From JAAAPF01 sp964481035 (GTDB taxonomy: Bacteria > Pseudomonadota > Alphaproteobacteria > Geminicoccales > Geminicoccaceae), in NCBI GenBank assembly GCA_964481035.1, contig CAYZSE010000009.1, forward strand, positions 1 through 42,371: a DNA stretch of 42,371 nt. Direction: 5' to 3'. Under the pieces are notes generated by a model. It searched no databases, was not told the origin of the DNA, and was given only the letters and a program-made list of their open reading frames with translations. The position numbers were made by a program, and so were the translations under genes. Below, piece by piece: positions 1-8,732 of the stretch. Within the stretch, counting starts at the first letter, position 1; every line of letters begins with the position of its first letter.

Positions 1-156
1 ATGGTGCTCGAGGTCGGCGAGCGCGCCCGCTTGCTCGCCACCGATCCGCAGGCGCTCGACGACGTCGGCGAGTTCTGCTTTGCCGCGGGGCACGAGCTGG
101 TCGACGTCCGCGAGGAAGGCGGTGTGTCGAGCCTGGTCGTTCGCAAGGGCGGCTGA
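1..156 (+). CDS. TusA-family sulfurtransferase, C-terminal part (cut by window edge)
   Basis: The first reading frame is open from base 1 to a TGA at 154-156 and encodes 51 residues. The pattern LLATDPQALDD, then EFCFAAGHELVD, then a closing V-V-R-K strand is the second half of the TusA/SirA fold, a small persulfide-carrier protein used in 2-thiouridine tRNA modification and other sulfur relays. The catalytic Cys-Pro-x-Pro motif of the family would lie left of the window, so it cannot be checked. The ATG at base 1 is more likely an internal Met than a start, because a full TusA is about 75-80 residues. Family call from the visible half only. Confidence 0.7.
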   Translation: MVLEVGERARLLATDPQALDDVGEFCFAAGHELVDVREEGGVSSLVVRKGG

Positions 157-275
157 GGTCCACCGCCGCGATAGGACGTGCCCGCGCCCGGCTCCATGCC
201 GTCGAGCCATTGCCGTCAACGGGGTCACCGGCGCAGACTGAGGTTCGACGTCGCGCGCAGTCGGAAAGGACGGGC

Positions 276-812
276 ATGGCCGAGGCGGTCGTGGAGAAGA
301 TGTTCGATGCGGCCGAGATCGCCGCCCGGGTCGAGGCGATCGCCCGGGAGATCCGCGCCCAGCTGCCCGCGCGCTTCACGCTCGTCGGCATCCTCACCGG
401 CAGCTTCGTCTTCACGGCCGATCTGTTGCGCGCGCTCGACCGGGCCGGAGCGACGCCCAGGGTCGAGTTCATGCGGCTCGCGAGCTACGGCATGGGGACG
501 ACGAGCGCCGGCGAGGTCCAGGTGCTCTCCGGCCTCAGCGGCCGCTTCGAGGGCGAGCCCGTGGTCATCGTCGACGACATCCAGGACACGGGCCGCACGC
601 TCAAGGTCGCCAAGCGCATCCTCGAGCAGCAAGGCGCGGCGCCGATCCTCACCTGCGCGCTGCTCGACAAGCCCGAGCGCCGCGAGGTCGATTTCCAGGC
701 CGACATCACCGGCTTCACGATCCCCGATGTGTTCGTCGTCGGCTACGGCATCGACTGGGCCGAGCGCTACCGCCACCTGCCCTGGATCGGCAAGGTCATG
801 CACACCGGGTGA
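276..812 (+). CDS. hpt: hypoxanthine phosphoribosyltransferase
   Basis: A 178-residue type I phosphoribosyltransferase that salvages hypoxanthine/guanine to IMP/GMP with PRPP in the cytosol. The PRPP-binding loop VVIVDDIQDTGRTL is complete, and the hood region carries the VGYGIDWAERYRHLPWIG pattern typical of Hpt C-termini. I chose ATG 276 because AGGA-like bases (GGAAAGGA, 263-270) lie just upstream and family homology begins here; an upstream in-frame ATG at 210 adds 22 residues unlike the family. It converges on thiL with a 29-bp gap. Family length is normal (about 175-185 aa). Confidence 0.93.
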   Translation: MAEAVVEKMFDAAEIAARVEAIAREIRAQLPARFTLVGILTGSFVFTADLLRALDRAGATPRVEFMRLASYGMGTTSAGEVQVLSGLSGRFEGEPVVIVDDIQDTGRTLKVAKRILEQQGAAPILTCALLDKPERREVDFQADITGFTIPDVFVVGYGIDWAERYRHLPWIGKVMHTG

Positions 813-841
813 CGGGTCGTCGCTCCTCGACGCGATCGGGC

Positions 842-1813
842 TCAGGCGCCGTCCCAGCGGTGCGCCCAGCCGCCGCTGGCGACCTCGACAGGGCGACCGG
901 CGGCGTCGAGCACGACCACGCCCGAACCGGGGCTCGTCCGCCCGATGCGCGCGACCGCCACGCCCGCCTCGCGCGCCGCGCCCTCGATCCGCCGGCGCCG
1001 GTCGACGGGCGCGGTGAAGGCCAGCTCGTAGTCGTCGCCGCCGGTGAGCGCCCGCCGCAAAGCATCGGGGCCGTCCGCCGCGGCGTCGGACAGCGGCACG
1101 GCCGGCGCCTCGACCGTGACGGCGATCCCGCTCTGCCGGGCGATGTGACCGAGGTCTTGCACGAGGCCGTCGGAGACGTCCTGGCAGGCGGTGGCGAGAC
1201 CCCTGAGGGCCCGGCCCAAGGCCGTGCGCGGTTGCGGCACGCGGTAGCGCTGCACGAGCGCTGCGGCCGCCGTCTCGTCGGGCGAGAAGGCACCGCGCAG
1301 CACCTCCAGGCCGAGCGCCGCGTCGCCGAGCGTGCCCGACACCCAGACGTCCTCGCCGATGCCCGCGCCGTCGCGCCGCAGGGCCGTCCCGGGCGCGACC
1401 CGGCCGAGCGCCGTCACCGAGAGCACCAGCGGTCCCGGCGTCGCCACCGTGTCGCCGCCGAGCAGCGAGACGGCGAACTCCGCCTGATCGGCGGCGAAGC
1501 CGTCCACCAGCTCCTCGAGCCAGGCGTCGGCGATGCCCGGTGGGCGGACGAGCGCCAGGAGGTAGTGGGTCGGGCGCGCGCCCATCGCGGCGAGGTCCGA
1601 CAGGTTCACGCGGAGCGCCTTTTGGGCGATGGTGAAGGGTGGATCGTCCTTGAGGAAGTGAACGCCCGCGACCAGCGCGTCCTTGACCACGACGAGGTCG
1701 TCGTCGCCGGCCGGCAGCACCGCGCCGTCGTCGGTGAGGGCGAGCGCGGCGGGGTCGGTCGCGAGCGGCGCGAACAGGTCGGCGATCAGCTCGAACTCGC
1801 CGCGCCCGGCCAT
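842..1813 (-). CDS. thiL: thiamine-monophosphate kinase
   Basis: A 323-residue ThiL that phosphorylates thiamine monophosphate to thiamine pyrophosphate, the last step of coenzyme B1 synthesis. Visible landmarks in order: N-terminal GRGEFELIADLFAPL, DDGAVL, VNLSDLAAMGARP (Mg/ATP binding), LLGGDTV, DVSDGL and GGDDYELAFT, all characteristic of ThiL within the PurM-like AIR synthase superfamily. It is the last gene of a leftward operon after ribD, ribE, ribH and nusB, starting 10 bp after the nusB stop. The nusB-thiL pairing is common in proteobacteria. Confidence 0.95.
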   Translation of the reverse strand: MAGRGEFELIADLFAPLATDPAALALTDDGAVLPAGDDDLVVVKDALVAGVHFLKDDPPFTIAQKALRVNLSDLAAMGARPTHYLLALVRPPGIADAWLEELVDGFAADQAEFAVSLLGGDTVATPGPLVLSVTALGRVAPGTALRRDGAGIGEDVWVSGTLGDAALGLEVLRGAFSPDETAAAALVQRYRVPQPRTALGRALRGLATACQDVSDGLVQDLGHIARQSGIAVTVEAPAVPLSDAAADGPDALRRALTGGDDYELAFTAPVDRRRRIEGAAREAGVAVARIGRTSPGSGVVVLDAAGRPVEVASGGWAHRWDGA

Positions 1814-1823
1814 CAGCGCGGCC

Positions 1824-2333
1824 TCACGCGGCGCCCGGGTCGACGAGATCGGCGAGCGCGGTCGGCGGCTTCCTCAAGGTCGGCGCGGCGTGGTCGAGGA
1901 CGGCGTGGATGAAGCCCGGCTCCTTGCCCTCGAAGAAGCCCCGGGCGAGCTCGACATACTCGTCGATGATCGTCGCCACCGAGGTCTGAGGATGTGCTGC
2001 GAGCTCGAACGCGCCGGCGCGCAGCATGGCCCGGAGCGTGAAGCCGCAGCGCTCGAGGCTCCACCCGGCGGCGAGATGCGCCCCGAGCGCGGCGTCGAGC
2101 TCGGCCTGGCGGGCGGCGGTGCCGAGCACGATCGCCTGGAAGAGGTCGCGGTCGACGGCCCGGCTCTGGCTGCCGGTCTCGTCGCGGACGAACAGGTCGT
2201 CGAGGCGATGCCGCTCGAATTCCGCCACGATGTCGCTGGCGGGCCGATGGGTGACCTCCATCTGGTAGATCGCCTGGATCGCCGCGTAGCGTGCGGCGCG
2301 CCGGGCATCCAGCTCGGTCTTGCGTCTACTCAT
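1824..2333 (-). CDS. nusB: transcription antitermination protein NusB
   Basis: A 169-residue all-helical NusB that, with NusE (S10), binds boxA RNA in rRNA antitermination complexes. Recognisable segments are RRAARYAAIQAIYQME near the N-terminus, RAMLRAGAFEL in the middle, and TIIDEYVELARGFFEGKEPGFIHAVLD near the C-terminus. The chosen ATG at 2333 lies within the last 8 bp of ribH, which implies translational coupling. The nearest alternative starts lie upstream inside ribH in a frame that does not resemble NusB. Confidence 0.95.
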   Translation of the reverse strand: MSRRKTELDARRAARYAAIQAIYQMEVTHRPASDIVAEFERHRLDDLFVRDETGSQSRAVDRDLFQAIVLGTAARQAELDAALGAHLAAGWSLERCGFTLRAMLRAGAFELAAHPQTSVATIIDEYVELARGFFEGKEPGFIHAVLDHAAPTLRKPPTALADLVDPGAA

Positions 2334-2781
2334 CGGCGAGCAAGTTCTCCGCGAGCCGCGCCAGCGCCAACGCCGCCCGGGCCGCCGCACCGCCCTTGTC
2401 CTTGAGCTTGGGATCGGCCCGCACCAGCGCTTGCGCCTCGTCGTCGACGGTGAGGATGCCGTTGCCGATCGGGCAACCGCGCTCGACGCCGAGCCAGACG
2501 AGACCCCGTGCGCTCTCGCCCGCGACGATGTCGTAGTGCGCGGTCTCGCCGCGGATGACACATCCGAGCGCCACGAAGGCGTCGAAGCGATCCGCGGCGT
2601 CGGCGAGCGCGATCGCCGTCGGGATCTCGAGCGCTCCCGGCACCGTCACGATCTCGAAGCTCGCGCCGGCGGTCTCCAGCGCCGCCGCGGCCCCCTCGAG
2701 CAACATCGTCTGGATGTGGTCGTAGAAGCGCGCCTCGACGACGAGGACGTGCGGGCGCGTCTCACCGGTGTGATCGGCCAT
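2326..2781 (-). CDS. ribH: 6,7-dimethyl-8-ribityllumazine synthase
   Basis: A 151-residue lumazine synthase that condenses 5-amino-6-ribitylaminouracil with 3,4-dihydroxy-2-butanone 4-phosphate to give the direct precursor of riboflavin. Family marks include VVEARFYDHI, the VPGALEIPTAIALA substrate loop, VALGCVIRGETAHYDIVAGES with the catalytic His, and the PIGNGILTVDDEAQAL segment. Length is normal for a bacterial RibH. It overlaps nusB by 8 bp and follows ribE by 4 bp. Confidence 0.96.
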   Translation of the reverse strand: MADHTGETRPHVLVVEARFYDHIQTMLLEGAAAALETAGASFEIVTVPGALEIPTAIALADAADRFDAFVALGCVIRGETAHYDIVAGESARGLVWLGVERGCPIGNGILTVDDEAQALVRADPKLKDKGGAAARAALALARLAENLLADE

Positions 2782-2785
2782 CGGC

Positions 2786-3373
2786 TCAGCGTCCTTCGAG
2801 CTGTCGAGCGACGTAGCGTGCCAGCATGTCGATCTCGAGGTTGACGAGGTCGCCCGGACGGCGCTCAGCGAAGGTGGTGTGCTGCCAGGTGTAGGGCACG
2901 ATGGTCAGCGCGAAGGCCTCGGCCGCGACCTCGTTGACGGTCAGCGAGACGCCGTCGACGGCGATCGAGCCCTTGACCGCGACCATCGGCGCGAGCGCTC
3001 GCGGCAAGCCCACCTCGACCCGCCAGCTCTCGCCCGTGGGCTGGATGGCGCGGATCGGCGCCGTGGCGTCGACGTGCCCGAAGACGAAATGCCCGCCGAG
3101 CTCGTCGCCGAGCCGCAAGGAGGTCTCGAGATTGAGCGTGCGGCCCTCGCGCCACGCGCCGAGCGTCGTCCGCGCGAGCGTCTCGCCGGACGCCTCGACG
3201 ACATGCCAGCCGGAACCCTTCTCGACCACCGTCAGGCAGACGCCGTCGTGGGCGACCGAGGCGCCGAGGGACACGGCCGCCGCGTCAAGCCCGCTCTCGA
3301 CCCGCAGCCGGCGGTCGCTCGTGCCCTCGACGCGCGCGACGCGCCCGCAATGCGTGATGATGCCCGTGAACAT
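2786..3373 (-). CDS. ribE: riboflavin synthase alpha chain
   Basis: A 195-residue riboflavin synthase that dismutates two lumazine molecules to riboflavin. The protein begins MFTGIITHCG, the canonical N-terminus, and shows the two lumazine-binding repeats: the first has HDGVCLTVVEKG, the second starts around GHFVFGHVDATAPI and has VDGVSLTVNEV. Start ATG at 3373 is 5 bp after the ribD stop, so the two are co-transcribed. The operon has no ribA or ribB; a GTP cyclohydrolase II lies 23 kb away at 26668-27783. Confidence 0.95.
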   Translation of the reverse strand: MFTGIITHCGRVARVEGTSDRRLRVESGLDAAAVSLGASVAHDGVCLTVVEKGSGWHVVEASGETLARTTLGAWREGRTLNLETSLRLGDELGGHFVFGHVDATAPIRAIQPTGESWRVEVGLPRALAPMVAVKGSIAVDGVSLTVNEVAAEAFALTIVPYTWQHTTFAERRPGDLVNLEIDMLARYVARQLEGR

Positions 3374-3378
3374 GCCAC

Positions 3379-4497
<1,119 letters not shown>

Positions 4498-4524
4498 CGC
4501 CTACATGCACGTCGTTCGGCGGAC

Positions 4525-6483
4525 ATGAACGCCGGACAACCGCGTCCCGTTGCGCCTGTGGAGACCGAGACCGTGAGCGAACGCCAGCCCTTTGCCGCCG
4601 AGGTCGGCCGCATCCTCGATCTCGTCATCAACTCGCTCTACACGCATCGCGAGATTTTCCTGCGCGAGCTGGTATCGAACGCCTCGGACGCCTGCGACAA
4701 GCTGCGCTACGAGAGCCTGAGCCGGCCCGAGCTGCTGGGCGACCGCCCGGATCTCGAGATCCGCATCGTCGCCGACAAGGACAAGGGCACGCTCACCGTC
4801 GCCGACGACGGCATCGGCATGGACCACGACGAGCTCGCCGAGAACCTCGGCACGATCGCGCGCTCCGGCACGGCGCGCTTCGCCGAAGCGCTCTCGGGCG
4901 ACGCCAAGAAGGACAGCCAGCTGATCGGCCGCTTCGGCGTCGGTTTCTACGCCGCGTTCATGGTCGCCGACGAGGTTGCGGTCTTCTCGCGCAAGGCCGG
5001 CCGCGATGGAACCTGGGTCTGGCGCTCGGACGGGCGCTCGGGCTTCACCCTCGACGAGGCGGACAGCCCGATCGCCCGCGGCACGGCGGTCGTCTTGAAG
5101 CTCAAGGACGACGCCAAGGAGTTCCTGGAGGAGCCGCGCCTCAAGCATCTCGTGCGGACCTATTCCGATCACGTCGCCTTTCCCATTCGGCTCGGCGCGC
5201 CGGGCGCCGCGCCGGGCGAGCAGGCGGGCGAGGCCGAGCAGATCAATGCGGCGAGCGCGCTCTGGCGGCGGCCCAAGAGCGAGATCACCGACGAGCAGTA
5301 CACCGAGTTCTACCACCACGCCGCGCACGCCTTCGACGAGCCGTTCACCCGACTGCACTTTTCCGTGGAGGGCGTGCTCGCCTACACGGGCCTGCTGTTC
5401 GTGCCCAGCACGGCACCCTACGACCTCTACGACCCGCATCGGCGCCACGGCGTGAAACTCTACGTCAAGCGCGTCTTCATCACCGATCAGCTCGAAGAGC
5501 TGCTGCCGCGCTATCTGCGGTTCGTCACCGGCGTCATCGACAGCGACGACCTGCAGCTCAACGTCAGCCGCGAGACCCTCCAAAAGGACGTCGTCGTCGC
5601 CCGCCTGCGCCAAGCCATCGTCCGCCGCGTCCTCGACGAGCTCGAGCGCATCGCCAAGAAGCAGGGCGAGGAGGGGTTTCCCGACTACACCGCCTTCTGG
5701 GAGGCGTTCGGCGCCGTGCTCAAGGAAGGCATGTACGAGGACCACGACAACCGCGAGCGGCTCATGAAGCTCGCGCGCTTTCGCACCACCGCCACCGACG
5801 GTTGGGTCTCGCTCGCCGAGTATGTCGCGCGGATGAAGCCCGGCCAGGATGCCATCCTCACCATCGCCGGCGAGAATCCCGAGGCGCTCAAGGGCAGCCC
5901 GCAGCTGGAGCAGGCCAAGGCCAAGGGCATCGAGGTACTGCTGCTGACCGACGCGATCGACGACTTCTGGCTGCCGATGGCCGGCACCTTCGAGGACAAG
6001 CCCTTCAAGTCGCTGACCCGCGATGCGGTCGACCTCGGCGCGATCGGGGAGGACGCCGACAAGGCGGACGACGCCGAGACACCTGAGGATCCGGCGCTCG
6101 ACCGGCTGCTCGCGCAGATGAAGGTGACGCTCGGCGATGCGGTCAAGGACGTGCGGCGCTCGAAGCGGCTCACCGACAGCGCCGTCTGCCTGATCGCCGA
6201 CGAGGGCGGCTTCGATCTGCGCTTCGAGCGCTTCTTGAAGCAGCACAACCAGGTGGCCGCCCTCACCGCCCGGGTGCTGGAGGTCAACCCCGGCCACCCC
6301 TTGATCCGCTCGATGGCCGAGGCGCTCGCGCCCGACGCGCCGGTGCCGGGCGAGGTCGAGGAGCTCACCCGCCTCCTGCTCGACCAGGCGCGGGTCGTCG
6401 AGGGCGAGCCGCTGCCCGACCCCGGCGCCTTCTCCCGGCGGATGAGCAAGCTCCTGGAGGCCAGCCTCAAGCCGGCGGCGTGA
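4525..6483 (+). CDS. htpG: molecular chaperone HtpG (Hsp90)
   Basis: A 652-residue bacterial Hsp90 homologue, an ATP-dependent cytosolic chaperone. The N-terminal GHKL ATPase shows LRELVSNASDACDKLRY, VADDGIGMDHDEL and GRFGVGFYAAFMVADEV. The middle domain has the LYVKRVFITD and LQLNVSRETLQ segments, and the C-terminal dimerisation domain ends in an alanine-rich tail. I used ATG 4525; a GTG at 4573 (starting MSERQPFAAEV) matches the usual HtpG start more closely and may be the true one. The same frame is open far upstream across ribD, but that part is antisense to ribD. Confidence 0.95.
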   Translation: MNAGQPRPVAPVETETVSERQPFAAEVGRILDLVINSLYTHREIFLRELVSNASDACDKLRYESLSRPELLGDRPDLEIRIVADKDKGTLTVADDGIGMDHDELAENLGTIARSGTARFAEALSGDAKKDSQLIGRFGVGFYAAFMVADEVAVFSRKAGRDGTWVWRSDGRSGFTLDEADSPIARGTAVVLKLKDDAKEFLEEPRLKHLVRTYSDHVAFPIRLGAPGAAPGEQAGEAEQINAASALWRRPKSEITDEQYTEFYHHAAHAFDEPFTRLHFSVEGVLAYTGLLFVPSTAPYDLYDPHRRHGVKLYVKRVFITDQLEELLPRYLRFVTGVIDSDDLQLNVSRETLQKDVVVARLRQAIVRRVLDELERIAKKQGEEGFPDYTAFWEAFGAVLKEGMYEDHDNRERLMKLARFRTTATDGWVSLAEYVARMKPGQDAILTIAGENPEALKGSPQLEQAKAKGIEVLLLTDAIDDFWLPMAGTFEDKPFKSLTRDAVDLGAIGEDADKADDAETPEDPALDRLLAQMKVTLGDAVKDVRRSKRLTDSAVCLIADEGGFDLRFERFLKQHNQVAALTARVLEVNPGHPLIRSMAEALAPDAPVPGEVEELTRLLLDQARVVEGEPLPDPGAFSRRMSKLLEASLKPAA

Positions 6484-6609
6484 CCTCGCCGGCCCCGCGC
6501 GTTCGCGTCACGATCACCTTGCCCGCTCCGCGCGAGTGGGCGCATGGTGGAGGGGGGATGGAGGACCCGGCGTGACGACACGGCTGTCGGCAGATGCGGC
6601 GAGGATGGG

Positions 6610-7281
6610 GTGGTGAGCTTGGCGATCCTCGCTCGGTGCCCGGCCACGGGCAGCCTCGGGCTGGCGGTGGTGTCGGCCGACGCGGCCATCGGGGCGCGGG
6701 CGAGCCACGCCCGAGCCGAGGCCGGTGCGGTCGTCACCCTCGCGGCGAGCGACCCGCGCCTCGGCGCGCGCGGCCTCGCGCTGATCGCGGAGGGGGCCAG
6801 CGCGCAGCAGGCCCTCGACGTGCTGGTCGACACCAGCTCCCACATCCGCGAGCGCCAACTCGCGCTCATCGACGTCGACGGCACGACGGCGGTCTTCTCC
6901 GGCGAGCGCACCGGCGACGTGCACGCCGAGGCGGAAGGCGACGGGATGGTGGCGCTCGGGCACGGGCTGGTCGCCGCCGATGTGCCGGAGGTCGTGATCG
7001 AGGCGTTCGCCGCGGCCCCGGGCGCCTTCGCCGATCGGCTCGTCGCCGGCTTGCGCGCGGGCGTGGATGCCGGCGGGACCGCGGCGCCGCTCCGCTCGGC
7101 GGCGTTGCTCGTCGTTCGCGACGTGCCTTGGCCGCTGGTCGACCTGCGGATCGACTGGGACGAGGCTTGTCCGGTGGCGTCGCTCACCGCGCTGTGGCGG
7201 CGCTGCGCACCGTTCGCCGCGACCGCCGTGACCCGGGCGCTCGATCCGTCGGCGGCGATCGCCGATCCGGTTCAGGGTTGA
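6610..7281 (+). CDS. DUF1028 family protein (putative Ntn-hydrolase fold)
   Basis: About 223 residues of the DUF1028 family, believed to be related to Ntn hydrolases but without an established substrate. Family features are the opening SLAILARCPATGSLGLAVVS, a repeated ARASHARAEAGAVVTLAAS stretch, GLALIAEGASAQQALDVL and the RQLALIDVDGTTAVFSGE segment. Family alignment begins right after the GTG codons at 6610/6613, which follow GAGGATG-type purines; an in-frame ATG at 6544 adds 22 unrelated residues. It overlaps the convergent ACT-domain gene by 10 bp. Confidence 0.78.
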   Translation: MVSLAILARCPATGSLGLAVVSADAAIGARASHARAEAGAVVTLAASDPRLGARGLALIAEGASAQQALDVLVDTSSHIRERQLALIDVDGTTAVFSGERTGDVHAEAEGDGMVALGHGLVAADVPEVVIEAFAAAPGAFADRLVAGLRAGVDAGGTAAPLRSAALLVVRDVPWPLVDLRIDWDEACPVASLTALWRRCAPFAATAVTRALDPSAAIADPVQG

Positions 7282-7709
7282 GCGCCGGCGCTCAGCGCGT
7301 CGAGACGCGCGAGCGCGGCCGATGCCTGCGCCTCCGGTACGAAGACATGGTCGTGGTGGTAGGCGGCGACGATGTTCGCCGGGATGCCCGCCGCGGCGAG
7401 CGCGCCGGCGACGGCCGCAGTCAGCCCCACGGCGTCGAGAGCCGACGGCGCGCCGAGGCGGATGCGGCGGAAGGCCGGTGACGTCGGCTGGCCGCTGCGC
7501 CGCGCCACCCGCGTCGAGAGGATCAAGGTGGTGCCCTCGGCTTCGCGGAACATCATCCGCGCGACCGGCAAGAGGGTCTCGTCCGTGGTCGAGAGGAAGA
7601 CGTAGCGGTCGGCATCGAGGCTCGGTTGCAGACCGCGCAGCAGCTTCGCGAGGTCACGCTCGCCCACCGACGCCGAACCCGGCACGCCGACGCGGCTCAG
7701 TTGCCCCAC
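7272..7709 (-). CDS. ACT domain-containing protein (DUF2241-like)
   Basis: A 145-residue protein with two short beta-alpha-beta units: an N-terminal part around LQPSLDADRYVFLSTTD and a C-terminal ACT module containing AVGLTAAVAGALAAAGIPANIVAAYHHDHVFV. This is the arrangement of small stand-alone ACT proteins, usually amino-acid-binding regulators; no ligand is known for this group. Its start overlaps the end of the upstream acyltransferase gene by 13 bp, so the two are probably one transcript. The upstream boundary is less certain; family homology begins near GERDLAKLL. Confidence 0.7.
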   Translation of the reverse strand: MGQLSRVGVPGSASVGERDLAKLLRGLQPSLDADRYVFLSTTDETLLPVARMMFREAEGTTLILSTRVARRSGQPTSPAFRRIRLGAPSALDAVGLTAAVAGALAAAGIPANIVAAYHHDHVFVPEAQASAALARLDALSAGAQP

Positions 7710-8599
7710 AGCGCCGCCGGCCGCGCCCGGCGCCGGCGACGCAGGCGGGCGACGGCGCCGTGCTTCGGCATGGCATGCTCGACGAGATATTGGAGGTCGG
7801 AGGCCAGCTCCTGGGGATCGCCCTTGAGCGCGTCGGGACCGATCGGTGCACCGATGCGCACGCGGTACGGGTAGCTGCGCTTGTTGAGAAACTCACGGAA
7901 CAGCGTGACGTCACGCAGCTCGTCCGAGACCTGCGCAAAGGAGTAGAAGAGCGCCGAGTTCCGCCCGCTGATCGACATCGGTACGACCGGCGCCTCGAAG
8001 CGCTTGGCGAGATTGATGATCGTCGATTGCCAAGGCCGCTCGGTCACGCCGTGCCAAGTCAGATGAGCGAGCCGTCCGGCCGGGAACAGGACCACGCAGC
8101 GCCCGTCCCTGAGCGCCCGTGCGGCGGCCGCCAACGTCGCTCGCGAGCTGGCGTGGCTCTTCTTGTCGCGGCTCCACTCGACGGGAATGATCATCTCCTC
8201 CAGCCGTGGCGCCACGCGGAGCGCATCGCGGTTGGCGAAGAAGCACAAGTCCGGCCGCAGGGTCTTGAGCGCGTCGTAGACGACGAAGCCGTCGGCGATG
8301 CCGGTCGGATGGTTGGGTGCCACGAGGACTGCGCCTTCCGCCGGCAGATGCGACAGGCCCTCGGTGCGCACGTCGATCGTCAACATGGCGCTGACGAAAT
8401 CGAAGATCTCCTTGGCGCTCAGGTCGCGAACGATCTCGGCGAGCTCCAACGCCTGGCGATAGTGCAGCAGCGGGTACAGCACCGCCCGCATGAACACTCG
8501 CCCCAGCGGGTTGCCGAACAGGCCCGGTGCACGCTCCTCGATGAGCTCGTCGACGACGCTGTGGGCCCCGGTGTCCTCGCTCATCTGCTCACCACCCAT
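7697..8599 (-). CDS. PlsC-family acyltransferase
   Basis: A 300-residue lysophospholipid/glycerolipid acyltransferase-like protein. The catalytic HX5D motif is seen as NHPTGIAD, and the later block FPAGRLAH stands where the family has the glycerol-phosphate-binding FPEG-type motif (Glu replaced by Ala). These suggest transfer of an acyl chain to a phospholipid or similar acceptor at the inner membrane face. There is no clear N-terminal signal; the C-terminus is Arg-rich. ATG at 8599 or the internal Met six codons later are both possible starts. True substrate cannot be told from sequence. Confidence 0.75.
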   Translation of the reverse strand: MGGEQMSEDTGAHSVVDELIEERAPGLFGNPLGRVFMRAVLYPLLHYRQALELAEIVRDLSAKEIFDFVSAMLTIDVRTEGLSHLPAEGAVLVAPNHPTGIADGFVVYDALKTLRPDLCFFANRDALRVAPRLEEMIIPVEWSRDKKSHASSRATLAAAARALRDGRCVVLFPAGRLAHLTWHGVTERPWQSTIINLAKRFEAPVVPMSISGRNSALFYSFAQVSDELRDVTLFREFLNKRSYPYRVRIGAPIGPDALKGDPQELASDLQYLVEHAMPKHGAVARLRRRRRARPAALWGN

Positions 8600-8732
8600 C
8601 TCGCCGGCGCCGCATGAAGTCGCATGCGGGCTGGCTTAAACGCAAACGCTACGCGTCTGCAACATCCACGACCGACGAGCAACGCATGGCGGACATCCGA
8701 GGTTCACCGGGCCGGTGAGCGCGAGGCTGCGC

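Noticed and set aside
4501..6297. 598-codon open frame on the minus strand across htpG
   Set aside because: Exactly antisense to a strongly conserved gene and of low-complexity composition; a shadow frame.
5685..7187. 500-codon minus-strand frame spanning htpG and the DUF1028 gene
   Set aside because: Ser/Ala/Arg-rich shadow without family features.
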